DNA of 64,000 bases from Desulfoluna butyratoxydans (GTDB lineage Bacteria > Desulfobacterota > Desulfobacteria > Desulfobacterales > Desulfolunaceae), in NCBI RefSeq assembly GCF_900699765.1, contig NZ_CAADHO010000001.1:744001-808000 (forward strand). Reading direction: 5' to 3'. Below are positions 1 through 9,771 of the stretch, piece by piece. The notes under the pieces are model-generated. The model made no database searches and had not been told where the DNA came from. It saw nothing but the letters and a program-made list of their open reading frames with translations. Numbering within the stretch: the stretch's first letter is position 1; every line of letters begins with the position of its first letter. Position numbers and translations under genes: made by a program.

Positions 1-379
1 TGGACTGGTAACGTTCGAAGACCTCGGACCGGGGGCCGTCTGCAACACAGCCCGGGAGCCACCCGCCAACGCTCTTGCTGTCCGATGAAAAGAGGATTTT
101 GCCGTCCTTGTCGTGGATGGCATAATACAGCATGTCCCCGTTGGACTGCAGGGCCATGTCCAGGGTAATCTGAATGGTTCGCCAGTTGGAGTTGTAGATG
201 TTGTGGCTGATCCGGCGGGAAAGGTACCGTGCATCCCGCTCCATCAGCTTGTAGGTGGCCTCGGTGACCCGTTTTTTCTGGGAATAGGTCACCAGGCCGG
301 AGGAGACAAAAACCACTGCCAGGACCAGCACACTCACCACTGCCAGGAGCTTGGTCTGCAACCGCATGTGAAACGCCAT
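1..379 (-). CDS. Membrane sensor protein, N-terminal part (cut by window edge)
   Basis: Reading from an ATG at 379 toward position 1 gives 126 residues without a stop, so the gene continues outside the window. The start follows an AGGAGT ribosome site that overlaps the stop of the upstream gene at 389. A short basic N-terminus is followed by one hydrophobic segment (about residues 10-32) and then a hydrophilic, probably extracytoplasmic stretch. This is the usual beginning of a sensor histidine kinase, chemoreceptor or cyclic-di-GMP protein; which output domain follows cannot be seen. Only 9 bases separate it from the exported protein at 389-1309, so that protein may deliver or bind the signal. 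The membrane-sensor reading is inferred from topology only. Confidence 0.6.
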   Translation of the reverse strand, partial: MAFHMRLQTKLLAVVSVLVLAVVFVSSGLVTYSQKKRVTEATYKLMERDARYLSRRISHNIYNSNWRTIQITLDMALQSNGDMLYYAIHDKDGKILFSSDSKSVGGWLPGCVADGPRSEVFERYQS

Positions 380-388
380 AAATCACTC

Positions 389-1309
389 CTAATCCACGGA
401 GATCTCATGTAAAAAAAAGAGAGAAGCCGTCTCCGGGGCAACACGTTGAAGCTCCCCGCAGCTCATGACGGGAAAATAGACGGAAAACGGACCGCCCAGC
501 GCCGGGTGGATGGGCTGGTCGTTGATGCGATACACCAGCATCACGTCGCAGGAGAGAAGCGGGGCCACAGGCAACGTGATGGATTTCCCCGCAAAGGGGG
601 TGAGGGTCAGCTCCCTGCCAGTGACATCCTCACCGTCAAAAAGAGCCGCCAGGGGGACGGCCGTCACCCGGCACGGCTGGTTCAGCTTGGGCAGGTCCCA
701 CCGGTACCCCAGGGGAATGGAGAGATAAAGGGTCCGGTGCTCCGGCAACAAGGCATCCAGGCCAGACAGGGTGTAGGTTTTGGTCTTTCCGTTGACGGAC
801 ACCTTCACCTCCGGATTGTCCAGGTAATCCGGGACCAGCGTATCCACGTACCAGCAATAGGCGCTCTGGTGCATGCCCATCCCCGGGGGGAACAAAAGCT
901 TGAGGGGCCCCCCGAGATAACGGCTCAGGGGCTTGCCGTCCTGATCTGAGACAATGATCACCCCCGGTTTTGAGACCACCTCGGCGGGAAGGTACACGGT
1001 GTACTGATCATGGCCGATCAGCGTTACCCCGGCCATGTCCGTAACCCCGGCCTGATTCAGAATCCGGCCCAGGGGAACCCCCGTAAAGGAAGAGGGGCCG
1101 CCGGAGTCAAAGTTGGGATCCCCGGAGGAAAAGGTCACCGCCCCGGGCACCGTGGCCCCCACGGCAACGGATACCGTGCCGTGCCCCTTTTTTCCCCCCA
1201 TCACCTTGACACGCCCGGCAGAAGACGTCTCTGCGGACAGAAGGGCGGCATGGCAGAGAAGAAGCCATGCGAACACACACAAACGAAGGGTACCGGAGCG
1301 CACCGTCAT
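389..1309 (-). CDS. Exported protein with molybdopterin-oxidoreductase-like fold
   Basis: The 306-residue protein starts with a signal peptide (hydrophobic core about residues 8-25, ALLSAE cleavage region), so it is exported. The body resembles the oxidoreductase molybdopterin-binding (sulfite-oxidase type) domain in its layout of short beta-strand motifs: GVPLGRIL near residue 75, GHDQYTVYLP, and GGPLKLLFPPGMGM near residue 135. Part of this layout appears a second time toward the C-terminus (LGGPFSVYFP), which suggests two related halves. I do not see a clear catalytic cysteine arrangement, so a binding or sensing role is at least as likely as catalysis. It sits directly upstream of, and is co-oriented with, the membrane sensor at 1-379, which fits a periplasmic partner of that sensor. 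The specific ligand is unknown. Confidence 0.5.
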   Translation of the reverse strand: MTVRSGTLRLCVFAWLLLCHAALLSAETSSAGRVKVMGGKKGHGTVSVAVGATVPGAVTFSSGDPNFDSGGPSSFTGVPLGRILNQAGVTDMAGVTLIGHDQYTVYLPAEVVSKPGVIIVSDQDGKPLSRYLGGPLKLLFPPGMGMHQSAYCWYVDTLVPDYLDNPEVKVSVNGKTKTYTLSGLDALLPEHRTLYLSIPLGYRWDLPKLNQPCRVTAVPLAALFDGEDVTGRELTLTPFAGKSITLPVAPLLSCDVMLVYRINDQPIHPALGGPFSVYFPVMSCGELQRVAPETASLFFLHEISVD

Positions 1310-1386
1310 ATCCTCACCATGATGGGTTGAAACACAATTTCACCCGGATATGTCGTAAAAAACCATCAGTCCGACACAATGCCATG

Positions 1387-1406
1387 CGACTCGTAAAATA
1401 TCCGGG
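1387..1406. repeat. 20-bp repeat, copy 1 (ATATCCGGG motif)
   Basis: This 20-bp stretch recurs at 1757-1776 with a single mismatch. The ATATCCGGG core is also present in inverted orientation at 1342-1350 (CCCGGATAT). The spacing suggests binding sites in a regulatory region between the divergent genes at 1309 and 1789. No family of regulator is identifiable. Confidence 0.45.
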
Positions 1407-1756
1407 TTATGTGTTTTGTCGTAGAAAATCCGCGTCTAGAAAGACGTATCGGCCGATAAAGGTAATTAGTTAAACGCTATTCCATCACGCCGGATGCCAC
1501 CCGCCTGCCTCGCCCGTGTGTTGCCCCGGAACGGAAAGCACGGCAGGGCCAACGCATTTAAAAATCCAGTTGCCTCCGGCGGATCGCTTTTTAAAAAAAG
1601 CGCCGCAAAAACGTTCCGGTAATCAAGGACTTACCTTCAGCCCCACAGGAACAGGGCATTATTACGGTTGGCTATTGTGACAAAAATTAGTTATTTCAAG
1701 AATTCAACATGTAATTGACCGGTTTTGGCCCGATCCTCTGACCCTTCGGGCGCACT

Positions 1757-1776
1757 CGACTCGTGAAATATCCGGG
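1757..1776. repeat. 20-bp repeat, copy 2, next to the transporter start
   Basis: This is the second copy of the element at 1387-1406. It ends four bases before the AAGGAG ribosome site and 12 bases before the ATG of the AEC transporter. A protein bound here could block transcription or translation of the transporter; this is inference from position. Confidence 0.45.
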
Positions 1777-1788
1777 CAAGGAGCCCCC

Positions 1789-2751
1789 ATGATTCCCCCT
1801 TTGTTCGCCACAGGATTCCAGACCGTCTTTTTCTCCATGCTGCGCATCGTGGTCGTGGCCCTGCTGGCAGGTGTCCTGGTGAGGCGTCGTGTCATTCGCT
1901 CCGAAGACATCGACACCCTCTCCCGCATCACCATCCATGTGCTGCTTCCCTGCCTCATCCTCACCTCCCTGATCACGCGCCTGGACACCGGTTCAACGCC
2001 CCTGTGGTGGCTCCTTCCCCTGGCGTCCATGGCCATGAACCTGGGCGGCCTCTTTTTCGGATGGGTCCTCTTCGGCCGGACCACACGGCGCCACCCGGAG
2101 CTCATCGCCATGAGCGGCATCCAGAACTCCGCCTACCTGGTCCTGCCCGTGGGACAGGCCCTCTTTCCGGAGACCTTCGACACCTTCGCCGCCTACTGCT
2201 TTCTCTTTGTCATCGGGAACACCCCCATCCACTGGACCCTTGGCGTGCGCCTCGTGGGGGGCAAGGGCAAAGTCCGCTTAAGAGAGATGATCAACCCGCC
2301 CCTTGTGGCAAGCCTTGCCGGAGTCGCCATCGCGTTGTCGGGACTCTCCCCCCATGTCCCGGCCCTTGCCCTGGACGCCACGGGCCTCCTCGGAAGCGCC
2401 ACCATTCCCCTGGCCACCTTTATCCTCGGGGCGACCTTAGGGGAGGTTCGCCTGCAAAAGCTTCCGCCCTGGCACCGCCTCCTCGGCCTTGCAGGCGTCA
2501 AGTTCGGCCTGGTCCCCCTCATTACCTGGTGGGCCATCTCCGCCTTTGACCTGGCCCGGCAAAGCCCCCTCATCGCCTCCCTCTTCATGATCCAGGCCGC
2601 GGCCGCACCGGCCACCAACCTCATCCTCCAGGCACGGGCGTACAACGGCCGCACGGAGATCATCGGGGGTGCCATGCTGGCCTGCTACGTGGTCTGCCTC
2701 ATGGCCATCCCCTTCTGGCTGACCCTGGCCACGGGGCCGGTATCCCCCTGA
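1789..2751 (+). CDS. AEC-family transporter
   Basis: The 320-residue protein is almost entirely hydrophobic, with about ten membrane segments in two halves separated by a hydrophilic loop around residues 150-165. This matches the auxin efflux carrier (AEC) family, whose bacterial members move organic acids such as malate or malonate, or other small anions, across the inner membrane. The conserved asparagine/proline-containing helix typical of the family is seen near PCLILTSLITRL (about residue 55) and again in the C-terminal half near APATNLILQAR. The ATG at 1789 has an AAGGAG site at a good distance. It stands alone after a region of repeated sequence motifs and 83 bases before a Cys-rich protein. 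The substrate cannot be predicted. Confidence 0.85.
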   Translation: MIPPLFATGFQTVFFSMLRIVVVALLAGVLVRRRVIRSEDIDTLSRITIHVLLPCLILTSLITRLDTGSTPLWWLLPLASMAMNLGGLFFGWVLFGRTTRRHPELIAMSGIQNSAYLVLPVGQALFPETFDTFAAYCFLFVIGNTPIHWTLGVRLVGGKGKVRLREMINPPLVASLAGVAIALSGLSPHVPALALDATGLLGSATIPLATFILGATLGEVRLQKLPPWHRLLGLAGVKFGLVPLITWWAISAFDLARQSPLIASLFMIQAAAAPATNLILQARAYNGRTEIIGGAMLACYVVCLMAIPFWLTLATGPVSP

Positions 2752-2834
2752 TGACGGCCGGTTCCGCCCTTGCCAGCAGCCCGGGATTGCGCTAAAAGAG
2801 ACGGATTGTGACGATTGCATAAGAAGGAGTGATG

Positions 2835-3356
2835 ATGGAGAGCGCACAGGAAAACCTGAACCGGTACCTGGAGATGGAGACGATCCTCAACCGGTTTTTC
2901 GGGATCTTTGACTTCTGCCTCAAAGGATGCGTGCTGCCCGAGCTGGAACGCAACGGCAACCAGCCCTTTGCCGCCTGTTGCAAGGACAAGTATTACAAGG
3001 TCTACGACCTGGATCACCCCAGCTTTGATCTCCTGCGCAAAGAGCGGGAAGCCCTCTACGGAAAACCCGAAGACGTAAAAGAGTCCAGCCTGGTGAGCCC
3101 CTGCGAGTACCACACCAACACCGGCTGCACCCTTCCCACCCACAAAAGCCCCATCTGCCTTGCCTTCATGTGTCGAAAGAGCATCGACGCCCTCCGCGAC
3201 GGCCACGGCATTTACACCTACGACTACCTGGGGTTCAACTACGCCCTGGAGTGGATCCTCACCGGCGACATGTCCCTTGCCGACTACGCTGAATTCCGCC
3301 AGAGCTGCCTGGACATGATCACCACCCTGGAGGCCGAATCCGGCCAGGCCTGCTGA
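2835..3356 (+). CDS. Cysteine-rich protein of unknown function
   Basis: I do not recognise this 173-residue soluble protein. It contains about eleven cysteines, including CLKGC near residue 30, a CC pair near 46, CxxxxxxxxC in the middle and CLAFMC near 112, with a cysteine at the very C-terminus. The pattern suggests bound metal, perhaps zinc or an iron-sulfur cluster, and loosely recalls YkgJ-type cysteine-cluster proteins. There is no signal peptide or membrane segment. Three start codons follow each other (2829 GTG, 2832 ATG, 2835 ATG); 2835 was chosen because it alone leaves five bases after the AAGGAG site. It is probably in one transcription unit with the following lipoprotein, though 150 bases separate them. 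Confidence 0.6.
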   Translation: MESAQENLNRYLEMETILNRFFGIFDFCLKGCVLPELERNGNQPFAACCKDKYYKVYDLDHPSFDLLRKEREALYGKPEDVKESSLVSPCEYHTNTGCTLPTHKSPICLAFMCRKSIDALRDGHGIYTYDYLGFNYALEWILTGDMSLADYAEFRQSCLDMITTLEAESGQAC

Positions 3357-3506
3357 CCCGGCCTCGCCCACAGGCGAGCCCGGCACGGAAGCCGTTGATT
3401 ATCCGTTGGATCTCTGGTACGTTCGAACAACCACAGCCACGTTCTGCAGGTCCGCAGGACCCCGTCAACACATCGCCGCCATACCCAAGTAAAGGGGAAC
3501 CCCGCC

Positions 3507-4271
3507 ATGAAGACGCGCATCCTTGCCTTTTTCGTCCCGGTCCTGTTTGCCCTTGCCTCCTGCACCACCCTCATGAACCTCATGCCTGAAGTTCCGCAAC
3601 ACAAACGCCAGGTAATCTACGACATGGTCGACGCCATGGCCTTTCCCGAAGCCCGAAAGCTGGGACGGTCCAAGGAGCGCCGCATGGGCCTGAAAAAAGG
3701 CCAGTGGATCACGGTTCTCCAGGAGGCCCTGGACGGGGATAAAAATGTCGCCCTGACCACCACCAAGGTCATCTCCGTGGACGGCAACACCGTGACCCTG
3801 GAAACGGAAAGCCTCTCCGCATCCAATGACGCCCGGCCCCTCCACAGCCAGGTCACCTTCGAGAACTACCCGGTGTGGGGAAGCCTCTCCTATACCCGGG
3901 ACGAATACGACCGCATCGCAGGCCAGCTCCGCATCATCCGGGTCCGCACCAGGGAGGGGGACGGCCCTGTCAACGACATGCCCCCTGAACTCCTGGCCAT
4001 GGCCCGGGGCCTCACCGACAACGCCCTGGCCGGCTCCACGGTCCGTGTGGGGGAGGCCGAGCGCCAAGCCTATGACGGCACTTATATTAAGGCCCGAAGC
4101 TGCTTTTCCCACAGCTACTCTGTGACCATATCCGGCATCACCTCCAGCGGGCGCAGCCTGAGCCACAGCTCCGTTCCGGTCAGCGGCGCCATCCTCATCG
4201 AAGACGAACACACCCGGGCCACCACCATCGCCTACGGATACAAAGGCGCCACCTCGGTGTTTCCCCCGTAA
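3507..4271 (+). CDS. Putative lipoprotein of unknown function
   Basis: The 254-residue protein has a classic lipoprotein signal: a basic start (MKTRI), a hydrophobic stretch and the lipobox LASC with the acylated cysteine at residue 19. The mature part is hydrophilic and rich in beta-prone segments. I do not recognise a named domain. The apolipoprotein N-acyltransferase needed to complete its acylation is encoded in this window at 9964-11571. It lies 57 bases before the amidohydrolase gene, whose product also has a lipobox-like cysteine, so the two may be co-expressed envelope proteins. The start ATG follows AAGTAAAGGGGAACCCCGCC, which holds a usable AAAGGGG site. Confidence 0.65.
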   Translation: MKTRILAFFVPVLFALASCTTLMNLMPEVPQHKRQVIYDMVDAMAFPEARKLGRSKERRMGLKKGQWITVLQEALDGDKNVALTTTKVISVDGNTVTLETESLSASNDARPLHSQVTFENYPVWGSLSYTRDEYDRIAGQLRIIRVRTREGDGPVNDMPPELLAMARGLTDNALAGSTVRVGEAERQAYDGTYIKARSCFSHSYSVTISGITSSGRSLSHSSVPVSGAILIEDEHTRATTIAYGYKGATSVFPP

Positions 4272-4340
4272 CCAGCCTGAGCCGGGAGGGGTAAACCGAA
4301 CAGCCGGGTCTTTGCCTCCCCCGCATGCATGGGAGCTGCC

Positions 4341-5885
4341 ATGGACACCCCCGTCACCATCCCCCCTTTGTCGCGAAGGGAATTTCTGAAAAAAACCTCT
4401 GCCGCCGTGGCAGGTTCCATGGCGGCTGCCGGATGCGCCGGTCACACCCCTGCCATCACCCCTGCCCATCCCGGCGAACCAACGCCCCACAGGACCCTGT
4501 TCACCAACGGTCAGCTCCTCTCCCTGCCCCAAGGACGGATCACCCCCGGCTGGTCCCTGCTGGTGGAGGCCGGGCACATTGCCTGGGCCGGTCCGGGCAC
4601 GCCCTTTTCCGGCCTGGAGGCCCGGCACATCGATCTAAAGGGAGCGTACCTCCTGCCCGGCCTCATGGACGCCCACTGCCACATGACCCTGCCTTCGGCC
4701 GCAAGCTTCTCTCCCCTGCTGGGGCTGGCCACCTGGCGACAGCTCAGGAAAAATTTCGAGAACCAGCTCGCCTCCGGGGTCACCCGCGTCCGGGACATGG
4801 GCGCCATGCCCCCGGTGCTGGGCACCCTGGTCCGCCAGGTGGAAAAAGGCCAACTGGCCGGGCCGGACGTGATCACCTGCAACGCCATCTTCAACGTGGA
4901 CGGAGGCCACCCAGACATCTCACCGTCCGATGTCTCCTGGGTCGCGGCCTTCGGCAGCCTCTTTACCGGGGCACCCACCGTGTCGTTCAAAGAGGGGGAG
5001 CTGGCCTCAGCCTTTGGGGCCAACTGCCGGAACGCCGACTTTGTCAAGATCACCCTGGACAACACCTCCCTCATCGCGGGCAAGCCCTTTATCAACCGCT
5101 ACAGCGACCCTGAACTCGCCACCATCTTCCGCCTGGCCCGGGACGCTGGAAAACCCGTGGCAGGCCACGCCATGAGCCGTTACGGCGTGAGCCGCGCCCT
5201 TGCCCACCCCATCCACTCCCTGGAACACACCGTCTCGGACGGGCCCCTGGACGAAGCAACCCTCAAGGCCATGGCCGACAACAAGGTTTCCGTGGTGCCC
5301 ACCACCATCCTGGCCAACCTCTACACCCTGCTGGATCTTGCCGAGCCCCTTCCCAAAGGCCTCCTCTCCCGCCGGGCCCTTTTGGAAGCCCCCATCCGGG
5401 AGGCCTACCTCGCCGCCGTCACCGAAGACGACGTGGAGCCCGCCATCCATGAAAACAACCTGGCCATGCTGGAGGCCATGCAAAAACACCCCTTTTCCGA
5501 GCTCTACACACGGGGCGACTACACCTTCAATCCCCACCTCTTCTTTCCCATCCTCACCCACGGCCAGAAAAACCTCATGCGCATGAAAGAGGCGGGTATC
5601 CGCATCGGCTGCGGCACCGACGCCGGGGTCCCCCTGAACTATCACGGCGCCATCGTGCGCGAACTCCAGTGCATGGCCCGCCTGGGTTTTACCAACACAG
5701 AGGCCCTCACCTGCGCCACCGTAAACAACGCCCACATCCTGGGCGTGGAAAACGAGGCCGGCACCCTCACGCCGGGCAAACGCGCCGACTTCATCACCAT
5801 GGCGGAAAACCCCTTGCAGGACCTCGCGGCCTTGAACGACCTCACCCTCATCGTTAAAAACGGCACCGTGTACGAAAAAACCTAA
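4341..5885 (+). CDS. Tat-exported amidohydrolase (imidazolonepropionase-like)
   Basis: This protein of about 514 residues belongs to the metal-dependent amidohydrolase superfamily. The metal-binding HxH motif appears as DAHCHM after the first beta-strand, a further histidine is in GHAMSR, and the catalytic aspartate region is GCGTDAGVP near residue 425. The C-terminal LTPGKRADF segment is the usual composite beta-sandwich closure. The N-terminus carries a twin-arginine-type signal (SRREFLKK) followed by a hydrophobic run ending AAGCAG, so it is likely exported folded and may be lipid-anchored. Substrates in this family range from dipeptides to lactones, and the substrate here is not predictable. 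An upstream in-frame ATG at 4329 is possible. A strong terminator follows at 6079-6119. Confidence 0.82.
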   Translation: MDTPVTIPPLSRREFLKKTSAAVAGSMAAAGCAGHTPAITPAHPGEPTPHRTLFTNGQLLSLPQGRITPGWSLLVEAGHIAWAGPGTPFSGLEARHIDLKGAYLLPGLMDAHCHMTLPSAASFSPLLGLATWRQLRKNFENQLASGVTRVRDMGAMPPVLGTLVRQVEKGQLAGPDVITCNAIFNVDGGHPDISPSDVSWVAAFGSLFTGAPTVSFKEGELASAFGANCRNADFVKITLDNTSLIAGKPFINRYSDPELATIFRLARDAGKPVAGHAMSRYGVSRALAHPIHSLEHTVSDGPLDEATLKAMADNKVSVVPTTILANLYTLLDLAEPLPKGLLSRRALLEAPIREAYLAAVTEDDVEPAIHENNLAMLEAMQKHPFSELYTRGDYTFNPHLFFPILTHGQKNLMRMKEAGIRIGCGTDAGVPLNYHGAIVRELQCMARLGFTNTEALTCATVNNAHILGVENEAGTLTPGKRADFITMAENPLQDLAALNDLTLIVKNGTVYEKT

Positions 5886-6078
5886 AACCGTGCCTCCGGC
5901 GGCGAGGTGAGCCACCTCGAAAGCTGATTGCCCTTGCGCTTCGCCCGATACAAAAGCCGATGGTTTAACCGGACTGTCTTCCATGGTTACAGTTGGTGGA
6001 TAGAGCAGCCTCCGGCTGCCAGGAAATGATCCCCTGGCTCCCAGGGTACGACGTTGATGAATTCACGCGACAACACGC

Positions 6079-6119
6079 AAAAAGCCCTGATGATCTGCAA
6101 GAATCATCAGGGCTTTTTT
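6079..6119 (+). terminator. Rho-independent terminator
   Basis: A near-perfect inverted repeat (AAAAAGCCCTGATGAT and its complement around a short loop) ends in a run of T residues. The flanking A and T runs allow it to work in both directions, for the amidohydrolase gene on the plus strand and for tatD on the minus strand. Confidence 0.85.
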
Positions 6120-6164
6120 GTATTCTCTTTCGCCAAGGAAAACACCCGCGTTTCTCTTGGGTTC

Positions 6165-6253
6165 ACGGGCGAAGCCCGTCAGCGAATGCGATGGCCTGAG
6201 GAACGAAGGCCGGGAGCATTCGCGAGCCTGGGATCCAAGGGCTCAGCCCTTGG
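6165..6253. repeat. Array of three hairpins downstream of tatD
   Basis: Three inverted repeats follow each other: 6165-6170/6174-6179 (ACGGGC, 3-base loop), 6182-6189/6216-6223 (GCGAATGC, enclosing a smaller inner stem 6193-6197/6207-6211) and 6235-6242/6246-6253 (CCAAGGGC, 3-base loop). No gene covers them. They resemble a REP-type or BIME-like intergenic element, or a structured RNA end. Whether the unit recurs in the genome cannot be judged from this window. Confidence 0.5.
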
Positions 6254-6287
6254 CCGCCGGAGGCAAACATGGGCTGAGCAGGTTCCC

Positions 6288-7067
6288 TCACGAAAGGTCA
6301 AACAGGGCTGTGGTGTTGTTCCAGACGGTGTCGGCAAGGAGTTCCACGTCGTCGCCGCGAACCGCGGCCAGTTTGAAGAGCACCTCACGGACAAAGGCGG
6401 GCTCGTTTCGCCGCACCTTGTTTTTGTGGGGTGCGGGGGTGAGGTAGGGGGCGTCGGTCTCCACGAGAAGGCGCTCCCGGGGGATGGCAAGGACCTGTTC
6501 CCGGAGGTGCTCGCCCCGCTTCTGGATGGTGACGATGCCCGTGACCCCGATGTGGAGCCCCATGTCCAGGTAGGCCTCCATCTCTTGGGTGGAGCCGCTG
6601 AAGCAGTGGACCACGCCGCGCAGGCCGTCGAACCGGTGGGCGGAGAGCATCTCCAGGAACCGGCCCTCGGTGTCCCGCTCGTGAAAGATCAGGGGAAGGT
6701 CAAGGGATTGCGCCACCTCAAGCTGACGGACAAACCACGTCTCCTGCACGTCTTTCGGGGAGTACATGCGGTTGAAGTCCAGGCCGCACTCACCCCAGGC
6801 CTTGACCCTGTCCCCCTTGGCCAGTTCGGCCAGGCGGGTCAGGACGCCCTCATCGGTATCGGCGGCGTCGTGGGGGTGGATGCCCACGGAGGCGTAGAAA
6901 AAATCAGAATTGTCGGCAAGGGCCGCGCAGCGCCGGGAGCTTGCTTCGGAAACCCCCACCACCATGGCCCTGACCACGTCGGCGGCCTCTGCCCGGGCCA
7001 CCACCTCCTGAAGGTCGTTCTGGTAACTCTTGTCATCCAGGTGACAATGACTGTCTATAATACGCAT
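6288..7067 (-). CDS. TatD-family metal-dependent DNase
   Basis: The 259-residue protein starts MRIIDSHCHLDD, the family's first metal-binding motif (HxH), and ends with the ETDAPYLTPAPH motif containing the catalytic aspartate. Family members are TIM-barrel hydrolases acting as 3'-5' DNases in DNA repair or as D-aminoacyl-tRNA deacylase-like enzymes. The start at 7067 was preferred over an upstream ATG at 7109 because known members begin two or three residues before DSHCHLD. The resulting length is typical, and 7109 would extend 26 bases into thiL. It is the last gene of a minus-strand run containing thiL, the HD protein and prfB, with 16 bases after the thiL stop. Confidence 0.92.
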   Translation of the reverse strand: MRIIDSHCHLDDKSYQNDLQEVVARAEAADVVRAMVVGVSEASSRRCAALADNSDFFYASVGIHPHDAADTDEGVLTRLAELAKGDRVKAWGECGLDFNRMYSPKDVQETWFVRQLEVAQSLDLPLIFHERDTEGRFLEMLSAHRFDGLRGVVHCFSGSTQEMEAYLDMGLHIGVTGIVTIQKRGEHLREQVLAIPRERLLVETDAPYLTPAPHKNKVRRNEPAFVREVLFKLAAVRGDDVELLADTVWNNTTALFDLS

Positions 7068-7083
7068 ATCGCTGTTGCTTTGC

Positions 7084-8073
7084 TCATCGGTGTTCAAAAG
7101 AGGATGCATCGTCCGGAAGGCCCGAAAGGGGCGAGCCGGACCGGTCCGTCACACGGCCCACGCACATCACGCCGGGTAAATCGGCTTCGATGGCCGCAAG
7201 GGTATCCGGGTTGCAGGCAAAAAGCAACTCGTACTCTTCTCCCCCGGAGGCCATGTACGCAAGGGGGTCTTCCCCTGTGGCCCCGCACCAGTCGGTAAGG
7301 GCGCCGTGGGCCATGTCCGGCCTCAGATCAAAAACCAGGCTCACCTTGGATTCCCGGGCCAGATGCCCGGCGTCTCCGGCAAGGCCGTCGCTGATGTCCA
7401 TGGCGCAGCGCACCCGGTGTTTTCTCAGCACCTCGGCCGCATCGAACCGGGCCGCAGGTTCTTTAAAGGCCTTCACAAGCTCAGGGTAACGGGTCTCCTG
7501 GGTTTCCAGGCACCGAAGACCGGCCCGGGCAAGACCCAGGGGACCGGTGACGCACACCAGGTCTCCGGGGCAGGCGTCTGTTCGACGGGGCATGCGCCCC
7601 TGGCCCTCGCCCACGGCAAAAAGATCCAGGGAGAGCTCGGAGGCCCGCGAGGTGTTGCCCCCGCCCAGGTCGCACCCGTAACGCTCCAGCGCATGCCCCA
7701 GGCCGTCGTAGAGCTCTTCGGCCACGGCCCCGGGGAGTGTGGGCGGAAGCCCCAGGTTCACAAACAGGGCCACGGGCCTGGCAAAGGAGGCGGCCAGATC
7801 GCTTAAGGTGACGGAAACGGCCTTGGCGCCGATCTCAAAGGGGGTCTGCCAGTCGCGACGGAAGTGCACCCCTTCCCGCTGGGTGTCGGTGGTGATCACA
7901 GGCTGGGCAAGCCAGGCCAGAAGGGCGGCATCGTCCCCTGCGGCCACGCGACAGGGGCGGTAAAGGCTGGCCCTGTGGGGCCGCCGCGTCACCAGGGTAT
8001 CGATGAGCCCGAATTCTCCGGATTCTTTGGGGTCTGAAGTCAACGGAAGCGCCTTTGTGTGTGGGGTACGCAT
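7084..8073 (-). CDS. thiL: Thiamine-monophosphate kinase
   Basis: ThiL phosphorylates thiamine monophosphate to the cofactor thiamine pyrophosphate using ATP, the last step of thiamine biosynthesis. The 329-residue protein shows the family signatures: GEFGLIDTL near the N-terminus, AAGDDAALL and ITTDTQREGVHF (Mg-ATP binding aspartates), GGGNTSR, the MDISDGLAGDAGHLA motif and the ASGGEEYELLF motif. Length is in the usual range. No thiamine riboswitch is seen, and no other thi genes are nearby. It lies between the HD-domain gene (51 bases upstream) and tatD, in the same orientation. Confidence 0.95.
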   Translation of the reverse strand: MRTPHTKALPLTSDPKESGEFGLIDTLVTRRPHRASLYRPCRVAAGDDAALLAWLAQPVITTDTQREGVHFRRDWQTPFEIGAKAVSVTLSDLAASFARPVALFVNLGLPPTLPGAVAEELYDGLGHALERYGCDLGGGNTSRASELSLDLFAVGEGQGRMPRRTDACPGDLVCVTGPLGLARAGLRCLETQETRYPELVKAFKEPAARFDAAEVLRKHRVRCAMDISDGLAGDAGHLARESKVSLVFDLRPDMAHGALTDWCGATGEDPLAYMASGGEEYELLFACNPDTLAAIEADLPGVMCVGRVTDRSGSPLSGLPDDASSFEHR

Positions 8074-8124
8074 GGGATGGGGTGCGACGGCCAGGGCAAC
8101 CCCGGGTGGGGTCGGGCGGCGAGC

Positions 8125-8669
8125 TCAGCCGAAGAGGCTGGCCATGGCCTCGAATCGCTCAAGCTGGGTGTCGCCGTACCGGGCCATGAGGCGTCGCACC
8201 TTGTCCATGGGTTTTTCAACGGTCAGGGTGTCGGGGTTTTTGGAAAAAAATTTATCGGCGTAGCAGATGATCTTCTCTTCCAGGGTTTCGGGCTGGAGGT
8301 CCCGGTGGGGCAGGGGCAGATCAGCGTCCATGATCTCCCGGGCCGAGAGCCCGGCCCCGGTATGGCGCTCGCACACGCGGGCATGACGGGGAAGCCCCGC
8401 CTCCAGGAGCATCTCGGCGCCGATGACGCCGTGACGGATATAGGGGGCCTCCCCCCGGCATCCGATGCCCGGCGCCCAGGTGCGGACCATGCCGATATCG
8501 TGGAGCATGGAAGCCTCCTCGATAAACCGGAGGTCCGGGTTCAGGTGGGCCACCCGGTGAGCCACGGCCAGGGCCTTGTCGGCCACGCAGCGGCTGTGGG
8601 TCAAAAGCACCTCAAGGGCTTCCGACCCGTTGCCGTAGTGGGCCTTCAAGATGGCGTCGACGTCCACGC

Positions 8670-8673
<4 letters not shown>
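8125..8673 (-). CDS. HD-domain phosphohydrolase
   Basis: The 182-residue protein carries an HD domain: H27 in THSRCVADKA, the paired H58-D59 in LHDIGMV, and further histidines in IRHGVIGAE and ERHTGAG. This arrangement binds one or two divalent metals and hydrolyses phosphate esters, often nucleotides. It is close to the short HDIG proteins annotated as HD-domain-containing hydrolases in deltaproteobacteria. The exact substrate is not known. Its ATG overlaps the prfB stop codon (ATGA arrangement at 8670-8673), so translation is probably coupled to prfB. Confidence 0.85.

Positions 8674-9771
<1,098 letters not shown>

Larger units (their letters stand above)
1310..1788. other. Intergenic region between divergent genes
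   Basis: About 480 bases without a convincing gene. It holds the ATATCCGGG repeats described separately and is more AT-rich around 1650-1720 than the flanking genes, as expected for a double promoter region. I cannot point to a well-spaced sigma-70 promoter here. Confidence 0.5.

Noticed and set aside
7068..7109. Longer TatD start at 7109
   Set aside because: It would extend 26 bases into thiL and add residues before the conserved DSHCHLD start that known members lack.
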